Shown: piece after piece, positions 44,322-55,989 of the stretch
Position numbering within the stretch: position 1 is the first letter of the stretch
Layout of the letters: each line of letters opens with the position of its first letter
DNA from: Fomitopsis serialis
Taxonomy: Eukaryota; Basidiomycota; Agaricomycetes; Polyporales; Fomitopsidaceae
Reading direction: 5' to 3'
DNA length: 63,625 bases
Assembly: GCF_022376445.1 (NCBI RefSeq)
Contig: NW_025955179.1
Coordinates: 1-63,625 of the forward strand
The notes under the pieces: generated by a model
The model's database searches: none
What the model was told of the DNA's origin: nothing
The model's input: the letters and a program-made list of their open reading frames with translations, nothing else
Made by a program: the position numbers and the translations under genes

Positions 44322-45296
44322 GGCAAGATAAGATAGTGTACGTCGATCCCCCCGCAAATTAGCGCGAAGTTGGAAATGGAGAGATTCGAATCTGCCTCAT
44401 GTTCATACATAGCGCGCGTAGCTCTTTTGAGTTCTCTTCGTGCTTGCTCTCATCCGCCCAACGACCATCCAACGACCACCGCTGCTCTTCTTGTCTTTGC
44501 AATTCAGTCCATCTCTCGCTGTACTCTGCTGCTTAGGCAACTATCACTATCAACAGTCTTGCATGGCATGGGAGTCTGGAACTATCTTTGACCGTCTCGT
44601 TCGCTCTGACCCCAACTCGACAAGTTGGCTGGCTGTCTGACCGTTGCTGGATAGCCTCGATGTCCCTTTCCCAGAATTTGCCACTCGATGACGTTCAACT
44701 GCGCAAAGGCGTGTACCAGGACTCGGTGGCGATGCCCCCGATAAAGCAGTGCTCCTCTAGCTTGGGCCGGGTGAACGGAAAGAGTGTCAGACTGCTCAAG
44801 ATCAGTTGACTCGCTCTGGGAGAATCAATGAATATCAACAGTACGAGTCTCAGCTGCCCTCACGTCTTGTTGGCATCATAGCCCGACGCTGAACATCAAC
44901 TGACACCTACCTCCAATCACTTGATGACTCCCATGCAACAGGTTCCAAGCTCACGCTGCAGATAAGCCGACCGGGCAGCGCGGCGTGGCCCGTGCGGCCG
45001 AGTCTGAGGATAGGATTGTATCGAGCAGCATTGTGTCCGGGTCGGAGCAAGGGCGGCGTGGCTGCAGCGAGGCGGACGAGCGGCGTCGAGGCGCTGCGGG
45101 GGAGCGCGGAGCGCCCGCAAGTCCGATGAGTGGCTCTGCCCGCGCGGCCCATCTTTGGCAATTTCGCACGTGATTTTCATTTTGCGACGGACTCATATCC
45201 GCTGGGGACCTTCCCCGAGCTGTCTTGTCTTCCGTTCCATCACTGCCCTCCGTCCCACCATCACCCGGGACATCACTTAAACCCCCTCCGTCGTCG
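44322..45296. other. Divergent promoter region, urease and the gene at 45297
   Basis: No gene is recognised. It lies between divergent genes and contains their promoters. A C-rich leader (45,230-45,296) precedes the plus-strand gene. Confidence 0.5.
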
Positions 45297-46019
45297 ATGG
45301 CCTTCTCTTCGACCCTCGCCGCGACACCCACCCCCTCGACCCAGCCTGTTAGCCGTAAACGCACCATGTCTTTCTCCTCGCCACCGCCCCGCAAAGCTGC
45401 CCGTACAGGCCTTCAGCGTACCGGCTCCTACCTGTCTTTGGAAGACATGCAGGCTGCCGTAACCACAACCCTATACGGCCGCACCAGCAGCGCTTCGCCT
45501 TCTTCGTCTTCGCGCTCGGAGCGAGTCCCCAACGGGCCCCACGTCCGCAATCCGCGACATAGAGACGAGCGTGGCCACAAGAAAACTTCACAGCGCTCGA
45601 CGCCCACCGTAGCTCAGCCATCCACCTCTCCTACACCGGTTCCTACGTCCGTCTCCATCGTCATGCCCAGCTTCCGCCGTCCGTCGCCTCTCGCGGCCAA
45701 GCCGTCCACAGCGCCGCCTCGCACATGCTTCCCACGCTCCAAGCCAGAGCCCGACCTTTACCGTGTGGCCATTACAACCCGCATGCGCATGTCGCCCGAG
45801 GGTCGAAAGATACTCTACATGGGCCCGCGGTTAGCGCTGTCGATGTACACGGCGAATCGGGAACTCGAGCGCTCGCTGCAGATGGCGACGAACGACCTTG
45901 AGCGGATAGTCGCGTCTCAGCGCGAGGGGGATGGTGACACTATCATGACGGAGGACGTTGGGCAGCCGTGGGTCGTCGTCCCACCGGAGGATTGGGAGAT
46001 GGTCGATTGCGCGGCGTAG
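45297..46019 (+). CDS. Unrecognised Ser/Pro-rich protein with conserved-looking C-terminus
   Basis: Intronless, 240 codons from the ATG at 45297 (MAFSSTLAATPTPSTQPVSR); an in-frame ATG at 45225 would add 24 residues. The N-terminal two thirds are disordered, with KRTMSFSSPPPRKAARTG and a basic RNPRHRDERGHKK stretch that could be a nuclear localisation signal. The C-terminal third looks ordered: DLYRVAITTRMRMSPEGRKI, YTANRELERSLQMATNDLE (helical) and the acidic end PWVVVPPEDWEMVDCAA. Probably nuclear; function unknown. No membrane segment. Confidence 0.65.
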   Translation: MAFSSTLAATPTPSTQPVSRKRTMSFSSPPPRKAARTGLQRTGSYLSLEDMQAAVTTTLYGRTSSASPSSSSRSERVPNGPHVRNPRHRDERGHKKTSQRSTPTVAQPSTSPTPVPTSVSIVMPSFRRPSPLAAKPSTAPPRTCFPRSKPEPDLYRVAITTRMRMSPEGRKILYMGPRLALSMYTANRELERSLQMATNDLERIVASQREGDGDTIMTEDVGQPWVVVPPEDWEMVDCAA

Positions 46020-46529
46020 GATGGATGGGTGGGCAAGCTTTCGATTTACGGAGGACGGCGACCTGGACTTCGATGACAACGGCGACCCCATGCTCCGCCG
46101 AGCCCCGGCCTCGCGGAACAGTGCATGACTGCAATCACCCTACACGGATACATGCTTCCCCGCTTTTGTTCTCTCACAGGGCGTGGACGCCCATGGCGGC
46201 TTCGCATCCTGCTATAGTTCTTCTGGCCAACTGGCCGTTGTATCTTCATATGGAAAACAGGGACTTTTGTTGTAGTACTATTGTACAGGAACCAAGATCG
46301 TATGTAGCTCGTGTGTAGCTGTAATCAGAAGTGTGCCTCGCTGCGGATGTTATCATTATTGGCTGCGAATGCTCGTCGCTATGTGTTTTCCGTGTATGAC
46401 GACAATAGCTGCTGCCTGGAGGTATACCAACTCGGATGTTCGCTTGTGAGGCCTCGTCTCCATTCTTCGGGCACTGTTAACAAATGACAATGGAGCATCC
46501 GGATACGACAACATGAAGGAAGCGTTGTG
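46020..46529. other. Shared 3' region of convergent genes
   Basis: Lies between the stop codons of the plus-strand gene at 45297 and the minus-strand gene ending at 46530. No gene is recognised. Confidence 0.5.
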
Positions 46530-47188
46530 CTAGTATCTCGTTCGCCTCTTCTTTGAGACTGGCATCTCAGGGACGTGCGTCCCTTCGGTGCAACCATGCG
46601 ACCGGCCGTCCTCTTTACAACAAGACCAGAAGAAACTTTCCGGGAAGGACTCCCTGTTCTCTGGAGTGTCCATAGGACCGTGCACATCCTCGTCATGGTC
46701 CGGAAACCCCTCCTCGTCGACTTCTAGTTCACCTACGGGTGGGGTGTCGGTCAACAGCGGGCTGAACAGCCAAATCAACGTATAGGCGTACCAGGATGAT
46801 ACATGCATTCATCCTCTTCCCGTTCTTCGGCCACGTCGAAGTCTTCGCCGCAGCGCAAGCAGGTCGCCCATCGGGAGATCATTTCCGGTGCCCCTCCAGC
46901 GTGTCCCTGCGCAGCGCGTGGCCGAGCGAGGCGGTCCTCGGCAACCAGGTTCTCGAACAGTGCATGCGCCGAGACGGCGTCGTCTGCCACCATGTTCGCT
47001 AGAACGTCCCGCAGTTTGTCCTCGGGGCACGTCTCTATGGCCGTATACAGCTGCTGGCGCGCTCCTGCGCTGAGCGGTGGAATTCGGACCTCATTGTGAC
47101 GTGGGCCCGCGGCCGCCGGATGTCCAGCATTTTCTGGCTCGCTGTCGTATGTTAGGTCTATGATGTCCTCTTGAGCTGGTCTAGGCAT
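46530..47188 (-). CDS. CHORD-like zinc-binding protein
   Basis: Starts MPRPAQEDIIDLTYDSEPEN; an in-frame ATG at 47236 is possible. A helical region follows (LSAGARQQLYTAIETCPEDK, LRDVLANMVADDAVSAHALF). Then a Cys/His domain is split by an intron of about 60 bases: CLRCGEDFDVAEEREEDEC, MYHPG | ELEVDEEGFPDHDEDVHG, FFWSCCKEDGRSHGC, TEGTH. The order C-x2-C ... C-x-YHPG ... W-S-C-C ... G-C-x3-G-x-H is that of CHORD domains, though the insert between YHPG and WSCC is long and acidic. It ends in a basic SKKRRTRY. CHORD proteins are co-chaperone or signalling adaptors; here only zinc binding is a reasonable inference. I place the acceptor so that HPG continues as ELEV. Confidence 0.65.
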
Positions 47189-49712
47189 GATGTCGTCACG
47201 ACGTTGGATGACCGTCTGGTGGAAGCTCACCGTCAAGGCGGTCAGAGCCTAGAAACGGTTCAACCAGGCTTGTCTATGCGTACCTTGTGAGGGATACGTA
47301 TACCACTGGGATATTGTGAGAGTGAACTTCAGCTTCTCAATGTGACCGTACTGCTGTATGACGCTGCTAAGTTGCACGAGGCTGAGAGCCTGAGAGCGCT
47401 ACTGAAGGTCTTTACATACTTACGTCACTCGACCGTCGGTCCGTGATGTCCGATTATATCGGAGGACGGTTCAGTAGTAGTCCAAGTGAAGTACATACGT
47501 GCAACATCCTTCCTTGCACATGGGATGGTGGGATGAGTTTCAAAGGACTTGGACGATGTTTGACTGTCGGGCCAGACAGCCTGGAGCTACTTGTTCCATT
47601 GGCACCACAGCCCGGCGGCGGCGTTCGATGGGACACGCCAATTTGAAAGCAAACAAATTCGTAGCATATGCCTCGACGCCATCCTGAACGTTATGAAAGT
47701 TAGTTCTTTGCGATCTTCTACAGATACTACAGGACATATCACAAGGCGAAGACGTGGTTTATTTGGGTTTATTCTAGAAACATTGGCCAAACTTTGGGCC
47801 CCGTTGAGGAGATTCCCTGAAGGAACGCTCACGTGGCGCGACGCGCGTCGACGTGCTTCCCCGGTGTCGACGGAACCATTGCACCAGTGCAGCAGCACCA
47901 CTCACCTCGGCCCCGACTCGTATGCGCACACCTTCCACCCACCGACCCCTCCCCGTCATTACGATGAACTGTACGCGCGAGACGCGGCGGGAGCTCGCCT
48001 CACTTAGTTCCTAGGTGCGAATGTATGAAGCTTTGAGGAAGGTCGGGAACCCCGACTCATATGTGGTCAAGGTCGGTCTTTCTGTAACAGCCATCAAATT
48101 CATGCCAGACGTTTGCAGCGAGAGACCACGTGGATTATGGGTCTAGCAAGCCGGCCTCTGCAATACGCAATGGTGTAGGAAGTGGACCTTATACTTACGG
48201 TACGCATGCCGTATATACGCGCCACGCTCATGACTTCTACTCCATATTTGATGTAATGGTACACGCGACACGAGCCGGTCTCTGGTTCTACACCTGTGCA
48301 ATTCAGTCTTCGGGTGCCATCGTCGGCGGCGTCCACTGAGGACTCAGTAACATTGCAAGAATTATCTCGCCGAGTACCAGTACGTTTTTATCGCCTATAG
48401 TCTGTGTCACGAAGCGCGCTCAACATGCTAGGAATGTGGGTTCCGCAATCGAACTATCAGCCCTAGGACTCTCGAACATGTCATGTGCAGGCGTCCTTCT
48501 CAAAATGATGAACATGCGTCAGCGTGGGTCAGCACGGATTAAAACGCCCTTAGGATCAACTTCAAGCTGACCGCAGTAACTATGTTAGCCACAACAGCCC
48601 TGCTTGGCCCTTTGGGGCACTCAAACGCTCATCAGACCACCAGGCCTCCGACAGGTCGTCGGGTGGTCCCTCTGTCCGGAGGGCGATGACGTCTCTGTAC
48701 GGGTACGTGGGAGAACAAGATACGACCGGACCCGTGGATCGGGCTCTTTGGACACGGGAGTCTCAGGCCAGTCTCAGGTATGCGCTCACCGGCTCAGCGC
48801 TCACAGCGTCGATGATCCCGTCTACAGGACGCTGACTGATTGGGTACGATATATGCCCATCCAGTACGCACCTACATCGAGAAGACCTCATAGACCTAGT
48901 CAGTCGCCCTACCATCTCAACTGGGGCAACGAATTGTAACCTAAAGATGACCCGGCTGATCAGGTACGCCTGTGTGCCTGTCGATACATCTTGTACGGGT
49001 ACACGCGCAAACCGGGGGAACAGCCTGGAACAGCATGATCGAATGCCCATGCTATCGCTTGGCCAATCTCACGCAGTGGCAACAGCGAACCCGAAGCTGG
49101 CTTACTGCTGCCCAGATGTGCCCTGCCCGCAGTTGGACACGCTGACCACATGCTGCAAGGCAGCCTAGTACTTCTGTGGGATAGCCGCCTGTCTGGTGGA
49201 CTTGACAGCAGGGTTAGCTCTCAACATGCTACCGTACGTGTCCATTTGAACCAGAGCTCTCTCACCTGCGGAGAAGGCTTCGACTTGGATGTCCGTTTGG
49301 CTCGATCACGGAATGCGGTTCCATAGGGGCGGGTCGAGCGCACATGAAGACGGGACGCTCAGGTACTGTTCCGACTGATCAGATCGGGCTGTACGAAGCG
49401 ATCAGGGACCTCCGTGGAACAAGTGCCGAGCAATATGTCATGCCTCTTCAGAAGCCGTAACGTTCAGCAGTCACCGGTACGGCATGGAACGATACTGACT
49501 TACTGCGGTATCACAACACAATGGCGTCGTATCGGCTCGAGAATGACCAGAGGATGGGTACGCGCAGAACGACAACGTGCAGATACTAACAGAGCTAAAA
49601 AGCAAGCTATTTTATACAGATCTATACTGTGGGCGTTTTTTGTGTTCCAGAGGTCGCGTACACCGCGCCGTGGGATCAGCATGTGGATGCCCCCGGAAAG
49701 GGCCTACGAAGC
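47189..49712. other. Long stretch without a recognised gene
   Basis: Open frames up to 138 codons (47,591-48,007, plus) have no motif, no convincing splice partners and no similarity to the other genes here. I see no tRNA, repeat array or transposon end. If this part carries the same single-base deletions as the neighbouring genes, real exons could be hidden. Confidence 0.4.
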
Positions 49713-50794
49713 TCACGGAGAACTCAGGGCCTTTTCAAGCGGAGCGGCCATCTCCTCCGGATTGCCAACCCAATGCACTATTTGGTCTTTGGTGGTGATG
49801 ATGAACACTATCGCCAATAGTCAGTCTTGCGGAAACTGTATTGGACGGGAATGAAGAGCTAACCTAGCGGAATCGATAGGTTTTGGCCTGGCTCGAACAA
49901 TCCTATGGAACGCGTCTTAGCTGACATCTCAAGAGGCTAGTCAGCAGAGCACCAATACCTTGCACGGCGACGCGATGCGAGTCGATGTATATCGGGTAGT
50001 CCATGTCACTCCGGCTATCGATGAAGTTCTTGACGATGGACCCGACAATCGCCGTTTTGTTGAAGATGCCTCGTGATTGAAGGTGATGACCTTGACGTCC
50101 GGTTTGGTCGCGTTAATTCTCGAGAGTACGCCGCAGACCACATGACAAGGCTGAAGAAGATGGGACACCAATTGAGAATTGACATGGAAGCGGGGGTGCC
50201 GCACGTACCCGGCACCACCTGAGAAGGATATATTGCGGTTAGTTATCTGACGTTCTGCCGAAGAGATAAGCGACGAGACTCACGATGCCCAGAATTCAAT
50301 CACGACTACCTTCTTGTTTCTCCACCCGTCCTTGGTCGGTCGTATGCACTCAAATGCGTCCGAATCGAGCCATGACAGGTCCACCCTCTTGCCGAGGAGG
50401 GGGCTTCGCCAGCCAGGGCGCAGGAACGCAGGTGGACCCTTCTTCATCTGCTCCTCAAGGGCTTCCCATGTTGGCAGCCGTGCCTTTTCATAAAGCGGTC
50501 CACGACTGCGGGGTTGTGCGTTGCCCTGAACCGCGCTTCGGGGAGCTAGCGTCAAGACGCCGACGCGCGGGGGGTGCGAGCAGGTGCGTACCTACAGCGG
50601 CATCCCACCTAGCTGGTGTTCAGCGTTCAGCGGGCGGCCAACAATGTCAGAGCGTGACATACGGAAACATAGCAGTGCGCACCTTGATCCCACTTGTCCT
50701 CGTATAATGGCTGAAACACGGACCATATGTTGGTGCGGAAATCATTCATGGCGGCCAGCTCCTCTGGTGATTCTCGGCCAGTTGGGACGCCATG
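49713..50794 (-). pseudogene. Thioredoxin-fold (redoxin/TlpA-like) gene with frame breaks
   Basis: Minus-strand segments fit a small redoxin. ESPEELAAMNDFRTNIWSVF lies near the start and TWEALEEQMKKGPPAFLRPG follows. KKVVVIEFWAS is the typical strand before a thioredoxin active site and is cut by an intron (GTGAGTCTCG ... CTTCTCAG). After it come PDVKVITFNHE, IFNKTAIVGSIVKNFIDSR, DMDYPIYIDSHRVAVQ, LFEPGQNLSIPL and IITTKDQIVHWVGNPEEM, ending KALSSP-stop. The frame is lost after WC (no single frame gives a clean CxxC) and again at 50,068-50,074, where one more G would restore NHEGIFNKT. Either a decaying gene or an intact one with sequencing deletions. Such proteins handle thiol-disulfide exchange; the exact role is unknown. 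The start is approximate. Confidence 0.5.
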
Positions 50795-51257
50795 ACGCTG
50801 CGTTATACGTAGCGTCAGTCGCGAGCTCGAGTGAGACGATGCAAGTTGCAAACCTCGGGAAGTTCAGGCCGCCGCTTTATGGGAGCTGTAATGAGATATA
50901 TGAACAGGCAGGTGGTCATAGAGGGCAGGAATCGGCGGTAAGTTGGATAGGAGCTTTAAGATGCCGGTAAGGTGCGGCAGGACGGAGAGGGAGATTTCTA
51001 ATTACGCCTGCATGGAAGAGGCGTCGGCCTGGGCCAGCAATCAATCACAAGAGCTAGAATACCCCTCGGCGCTTCCCGTCATCTACAGCCCTAACGTAAC
51101 TCTTGTTTCTTCTCCTTTTCCAGAGAACCAGCATCTTCATCGTCCCATTACGTGTTTGATCGAGATGCTCATTCGTTCCTCCGCACCCGTCATAGATTTG
51201 TCCGGCAATGGGCGAACAATGCCAAAACATCATAATGCAGTAAAACGGGGATCATTA
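50795..51257. other. Intergenic, upstream of the redoxin-like gene and the tRNA
   Basis: No gene is recognised; open frames lack motifs. Confidence 0.45.
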
Positions 51258-51343
51258 AGGCGTTTAGCACAGTGGTAGCGCGCATGCTTTGCACACATGT
51301 GTGAATATTGCATGAGGTCGAGGGTTCAAGCCCTCAACGTCCA
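51258..51343 (+). tRNA. tRNA-Ala (anticodon UGC) with a 15-base intron
   Basis: A cloverleaf can be drawn: acceptor AGGCGTT with AACGTCC, carrying the G3-U70 pair that marks alanine tRNAs; D arm GCAC-AGTGGTA-GCGC; anticodon arm CATGC/GCATG with loop TTTGCAT (anticodon TGC at 51290-51292); T arm GAGGG-TTCAAG-CCCTC; discriminator A at 51343. The intron is 51294-51308, directly after base 37, the canonical position. Two oddities: base 1 is A opposite C72, so the first acceptor pair does not form, and the T loop is six rather than seven bases when the five-pair stem is drawn. Transcribed by RNA polymerase III from internal A and B boxes. Confidence 0.85.
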
Positions 51344-51355
51344 TTTTGTTTTTTT
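51344..51355 (+). terminator. RNA polymerase III terminator of the tRNA
   Basis: TTTTGTTTTTTT directly after the tRNA: a T4 run and then a T7 run, the standard Pol III stop. Confidence 0.85.
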
Positions 51356-52579
51356 GCTGAGTAGCCGGAGTCTTTGGAGAGGATCCTATGATACGCAAGT
51401 GGTTCGCTCTGGGCTGTATGCAAACTACTTTCGTGATTGAGTACGCGCGGTACTAGCCAAGCACCCAAAGGACCTAGCCATTCCTGCAATTTTACGCTGA
51501 AGTGGTCACTTTTCACGCTGTTTGCTCCGGTGTCGAAGTGGTATTGTCTAGTTACTATGCCGTCCTGGTTGTTCGGCAACATGCACGCCCGAATCGAATT
51601 CAAAGACTCGTACGTTTGTACACTTTCAATAGCGCTCTGGGTCCTTGTCATGCACACAATCACGCGCATATCCGACTCGGATGCAGCCTTGAATACAATA
51701 ACCAACCAGGGGACGAGTCCCCGACTCGGAGTAATCTCACTGTCGATTGTGCCGCACGTACGTCGGCGCTACCGCGATGAGCGGATGCAATTAGGCTACA
51801 CAAGAAGGGGAACTTCGGTCAGGATATCGGATCCCTACATGACTCTACCATACACATTGCGCACACTGGGGTGACAGGATACATGCAGAACTATCAAATA
51901 CTTCGAAAGCGCGCCAAAATTTACTGTCCGCAGCGTGGTTCTGGTTCATGGCTATGGCAGTAAAATGGCGCGTGCCGGGCGTATTGCGGCTCTCAGCATC
52001 AGCCGCGCGGGCCCCAAGGCCAGAAGACGGGAACAGTCCTGCGTGAGAACACGTCAGCATCTTGAAGCTCTCGCCCCCCTGGTCAGTAGGACTTGCAAAC
52101 GAAGTTGCGGAAGCGCATACGTAACTCTCACGATGCAAGCGAGGGAACGCGCAGAATGACGACGCCTTCCGACACCAAGCATAGTCGGAGAGTGGGCGAG
52201 TCTGCAGATTGTGTGGGTAGGCTAGAAGTAGTCTGTCGACTAGCGAGCCAATACTCGCACGCTGGGAAGAGGAGTCCACAGAGGTTCCGAGGGAGTGTCT
52301 GCGAAGGCACACCAGAACGTGAAGACATAGCAGCCCACAAGGGACAGCAATTAACCCATATGAGGTTCAGAAGACGCGACTGACAACACGTCGTGGCCGA
52401 AGCCGCTGTGCAGAGCCCCAAACGTGACAGGATACCGGGTATGCTCGTGGGGCGTGACGAGCGGAATCGTCGGGCGCCATGCTCGGAAATTTGACACATG
52501 TACGATGGTTGCAGACTATCGGTGCGGCAATCTGAATGTCTGGGAAAGGCTCCAGGGACAAAGATGTAACGGCCAGATG
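51356..52579. other. No recognised gene
   Basis: Open frames up to 155 codons (51,845-52,312 and 52,128-52,595, minus) overlap in different frames and show no motif. It lies downstream of the DUF1295 gene, so part is its 3' flank. Confidence 0.4.
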
Positions 52580-53843
52580 TCAAAGTACCACACACCGTTG
52601 TATTCCTGCCACCTCGGGTCGTTGCCGAATTTCAAGTTCCTGCCTTCTGTGAACAACCATAACGCAGTCAGGTTCGCGGATATTAGCTATGACGGGTCCT
52701 ATGGAAGCACTCACCTCCAGTGGCGGCACCCCCGACACGTTGCGCAGCAGAAACCACGTCATAGTGGACTCGCGCCGGCGAGCAGCCATGAAGCGCGCGG
52801 GAACGAGGGCGTGCACAGCGAGTGGACAGAGAGTAACCAAATGCCAGTCCACAGGCCCACCTCGCCTACGTAGCTGAGAAGCAGGGCGCCGTTTATAAGA
52901 CCATACGTGTCGCAGGGAGATGACACGTACTTCGGGTGGCGGCTAATGCTCCATAAGCCATTGGTAATGAATTTCTCGTTATGCTCCTTTTTGTCTCTGG
53001 CACGGCGCCAGGTGGTCTTCTGCTGTCGGCGACTGCGAATTTCGGGTCAGTCTCATTCACTTCGACACTTCGAAGGTCCTGTAGGATGGCGAAGCACCCA
53101 CTGATCTCAAATAGCCAGGAACCGGCAAACAAAGCAAGTGAGAAATAATCAAACGGGCGGAGTGGCGGATGTGCGAGGCGGGTAACGTGTTGACCTTGCA
53201 AACATAATCGTGTCAGAGAGCCTCATGTCTACCCGCCATCTGCTGTCTAGAATCGACGTACCAGGTACACTGGCAAGCCGACGACGAAAACCCACGTAGC
53301 TATGGAGCGGAGACATTCGTACGTCAGTCCGAAAGACCATTACACGAGGCTTATGAGTTCGGTACCCTGAGCCATCCAGAAGCTGTGAACTTTGCCGGCT
53401 GGTATTTAATTTCGTCGAACCTTGAGTCACCCCCTGCTTTTAGCGCCCTCTGCCAGGTTCGATAAGTTCAGCGGGCTATCGACTGCGAGGTAGTACCTGT
53501 CACCACAGTGACAAGAAATGTACCGAGCCGCGTACTCCAGACGACTATGGCAGCATCAGCAAGAGTTGCCTGGGGGCAAGCTGATAATAGAGGGAAGCTG
53601 TGTATTTGGAATCTTATCCCAGTACTTCGCCTTCATAGATGGGTAATACAGCGAAGTGAAGGTACTCGTAACGAATCCAAGCGCTCCGCCGAGATCGTAG
53701 AATTTCTCGTTTGCCTGCGGGACAAAATGACAGCCAGAGCTTCGAAACGCATACCTACTGTCGCTCATCATGAAGGTAGAGCATACCTGATTGTAGGCCA
53801 TAGGACACTGCAGCCGTTGGGAGTAGACTCGAGAGGATGGCAT
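52580..53843 (-). CDS. DUF1295 (steroid 5-alpha-reductase C-terminal-like) membrane protein, with several apparent 1-base deletions
   Basis: Conserved blocks in order on the minus strand: FVPQANEKFYDLGGALGFVT, TSLYYPSMKAKYW, WSTRLGTFLV, RALKAGGDSRFDEIKYQPA, LFAGSWLFEISGCF, NEKFITNGLWSISRHPK (the typical 'GLW..SRHPxY' motif), GEVGLWTGIWLLS, MTWFLLRNVSGVPPLE, LKFGNDPRWQEY and RCVVL-stop. This is the layout of the DUF1295/methyltransferase-like reductase family: a multi-pass endoplasmic-reticulum protein related to NAD(P)H-dependent steroid or lipid reductases. Single bases must be added near 53,725, 53,380, 52,760, 52,636 and 52,596 to keep one frame, usually in short runs. That pattern fits missed bases better than random decay, but a true pseudogene cannot be excluded. 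The start codon is uncertain. Confidence 0.7.
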
Positions 53844-54280
53844 TTGTGCAGTATATATCAGTGAGGATTGATCAGAAGTTCGCCTGGATAACGTCTCTGA
53901 ATCAGCTTGTCGCCGCAGTATGGAGTGTACACAGAGCTACGCCTGACGACAAAGATGGGTAGCAGTGAGAGAAGGAACGCAGATAAGCAGCAACATCGTG
54001 ACCGCCTCATTTGGGTCCTCATTGACAGGAAAGCAGCTACGAGCGGTAGCACGTGACCGCGACGCGTCATGGTGACATCATGGGTCTGGCGCACCCCGCC
54101 ACCGACGCCGGCGGTCTTGCATATGAGGCCAGCTGCGTGCTGCAGTACGCAAATGCTTCCGCCACCGCCCGCACGCTCCCCGCTGCAGTACGGCGGTCTC
54201 TTGCGCGGCAACGAGTCTCGCAATTGCACTATTCGCGAGTATTAACGACAAGTCGTTGCACAACCAACAATACGCGCCTT
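53844..54280. other. Divergent promoter region, DUF1295 and GFA genes
   Basis: Lies between divergent genes; no gene or clear TATA box is recognised. Confidence 0.45.
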
Positions 54281-55270
54281 ATGTCTGCTAACGGTCACGT
54301 CAAGCCCAACGCGCACCCCGAGCACCCGTGCGCAAGGGACGCAGTCCCACAACCCATCCCCGCCCGAAGACCCATCCGACGCACGAGACGCGTGGGATCC
54401 CCGATACTGGATGGCGTGGTGAGCTGCCAAGCAGAAGGGCGGTACATACGAGCAAGACTACATGCGCAAGCCACCATACGAGTGGAAGAGCGAAGGCGGC
54501 CTGTTCAAGGCGAAATACTACTCGTAGGTCGCCCCTCTCATGCTATTGACCGTTCAACGAATGATCGCGTGCAGGCAGTGCTGGTGCGGCCATGTCGCGT
54601 TTGAATTCCACGGTGACCCGCTGACGCAAAGCACTGCCACTGCGGCAATGCCAGCGTTTGCACGGAGCACCATTCCAATGGGCGGTGATTTTCCCCAAGG
54701 TCATATATCACCTACTCGGATGCAACCGTGCACTCACCCGTGCCCGCGGACAGACTTCCGCCAGGATGGTTCGCAACGAAGGAAAAGCGCTGCACTTCTT
54801 CTCCACAGAGGACCAGACTGCTGAGCATAGTGTGCCCTGCAAAGTGTCATGCAACGTCTGCCGATCACCCATATTTGACGAGGGCCGCAACACCGTGCTC
54901 GCGTACCCGGCGTCGTTTCGCTTCAAGGACGGCAACATCCCACTGGACTTCCAGCCCACTGCGCACATCTTCTACGGTCAGCGGTAAGACGATCCCCTCC
55001 TTTGTACAATTCTGAACGGTAGTGCTGAACACGATGATCAGTGTCATGGACGTCCCCGACGGTGTACCCAAATGGTCTGGTCACAAGGGCGAAAGCGAGC
55101 TGCTGCAGGAAATGGAAGAGGAGGAAGGGTACGCCAAACACTTACGCCGTCTTGTTCTACGCTGCTGAACGTCGCTCTCCGTCCCATTCAGAACCATGCC
55201 GAAATACAAGGGCAAGCCGAACGCGTATTCAAAGGCGGAGAAGGAGGACCAAGGGCCGGAGCTCGCATAA
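54281..55270 (+). CDS. GFA / CENP-V-type zinc protein (glutathione-dependent formaldehyde-activating enzyme family), with apparent 1-base deletions
   Basis: Starts MSANGHVKPNAHPEHP. After a frame change the exon reads SPPEDPSDARDAWDPRYWM and PPYEWKSEGGLFKAKYY, and is spliced at GTAGGT. Next, CWCGHVAFEFHGDPL begins the GFA fold. With one G added near 54,622 and one T near 54,648 it continues DAKHCHCGNCQRLHGAPFQW, giving the expected zinc-ligand cysteines. Later blocks are LHFFSTEDQTAEHSVPCKVS, CNVCRSPIFDEGRN, FQPTAHIFYGQR, VMDVPDGVPKWSGHKGESEL and a last exon KYKGKPNAYSKAEKEDQGP, ELA-stop. Fungal members of this kind are mostly uncharacterised; formaldehyde or S-hydroxymethylglutathione activation is only the family name. 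The frame breaks are again single missing bases. Confidence 0.7.
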
Positions 55271-55989
55271 GACTGGCGAGAGGTCGTCGTGGTGAACATC
55301 ACCTCTCAGTACTGCACAATAGTCAACATCCGTCTTCAAGATCATAGAATCAGCACCGTCACGTACTTCATCGAATGCAGGTGACTCTTGACTTGACCAA
55401 GGAATAAGAATCGAAGCATTGGGTTTCTGTCAAGTGCAATCGATTCCAAAATGCCTTAGCTCGAGCCTCGCGTCAAACATGTAAGTTGAGTGAATGCCAA
55501 AACAAGATGACGGTGAAAGCTGGCCTGGACGTCTGCTAAGTACTTGTGGCAGGAGTTGCAACGACGCTTATACGCGTCGGTCACGCTCACGTGCACTGTG
55601 ACATTGGCCGCGTACGCGTTCCTACTAACGCGTTCTCGTGCTACATAGTAGTGGTAGTTCTCCTTCGGCGCTGCCAGTGGACAACGTAGTACATACGGAA
55701 TAGCTTCCCGCCACATATCCGATACGGTGCCACAGACAGTGTTCACCTTCGTGTCTCATATCATCTCACAGACAATTCAAACCAATGCATGAATATGCTA
55801 CAATTAAATTTACATGACAGTATACTCCGGCTAGTCATGGCCGACGCTCTGAGTAAATGTACAGGTGTCCTGGCTTGAGACGCGCAGCTGCATGAAACAA
55901 GCCGTCAAGACAGTGCGGTGAGGCTCAATGAAGGGGAACGACATTACCTTCTGAACCGAGGTGCACGAATGCGAGCAGACTCGAGCACT
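55271..55989. other. Intergenic
   Basis: No gene is recognised. It contains the 3' flanks of the GFA gene and of the convergent small peptide gene. Confidence 0.45.
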
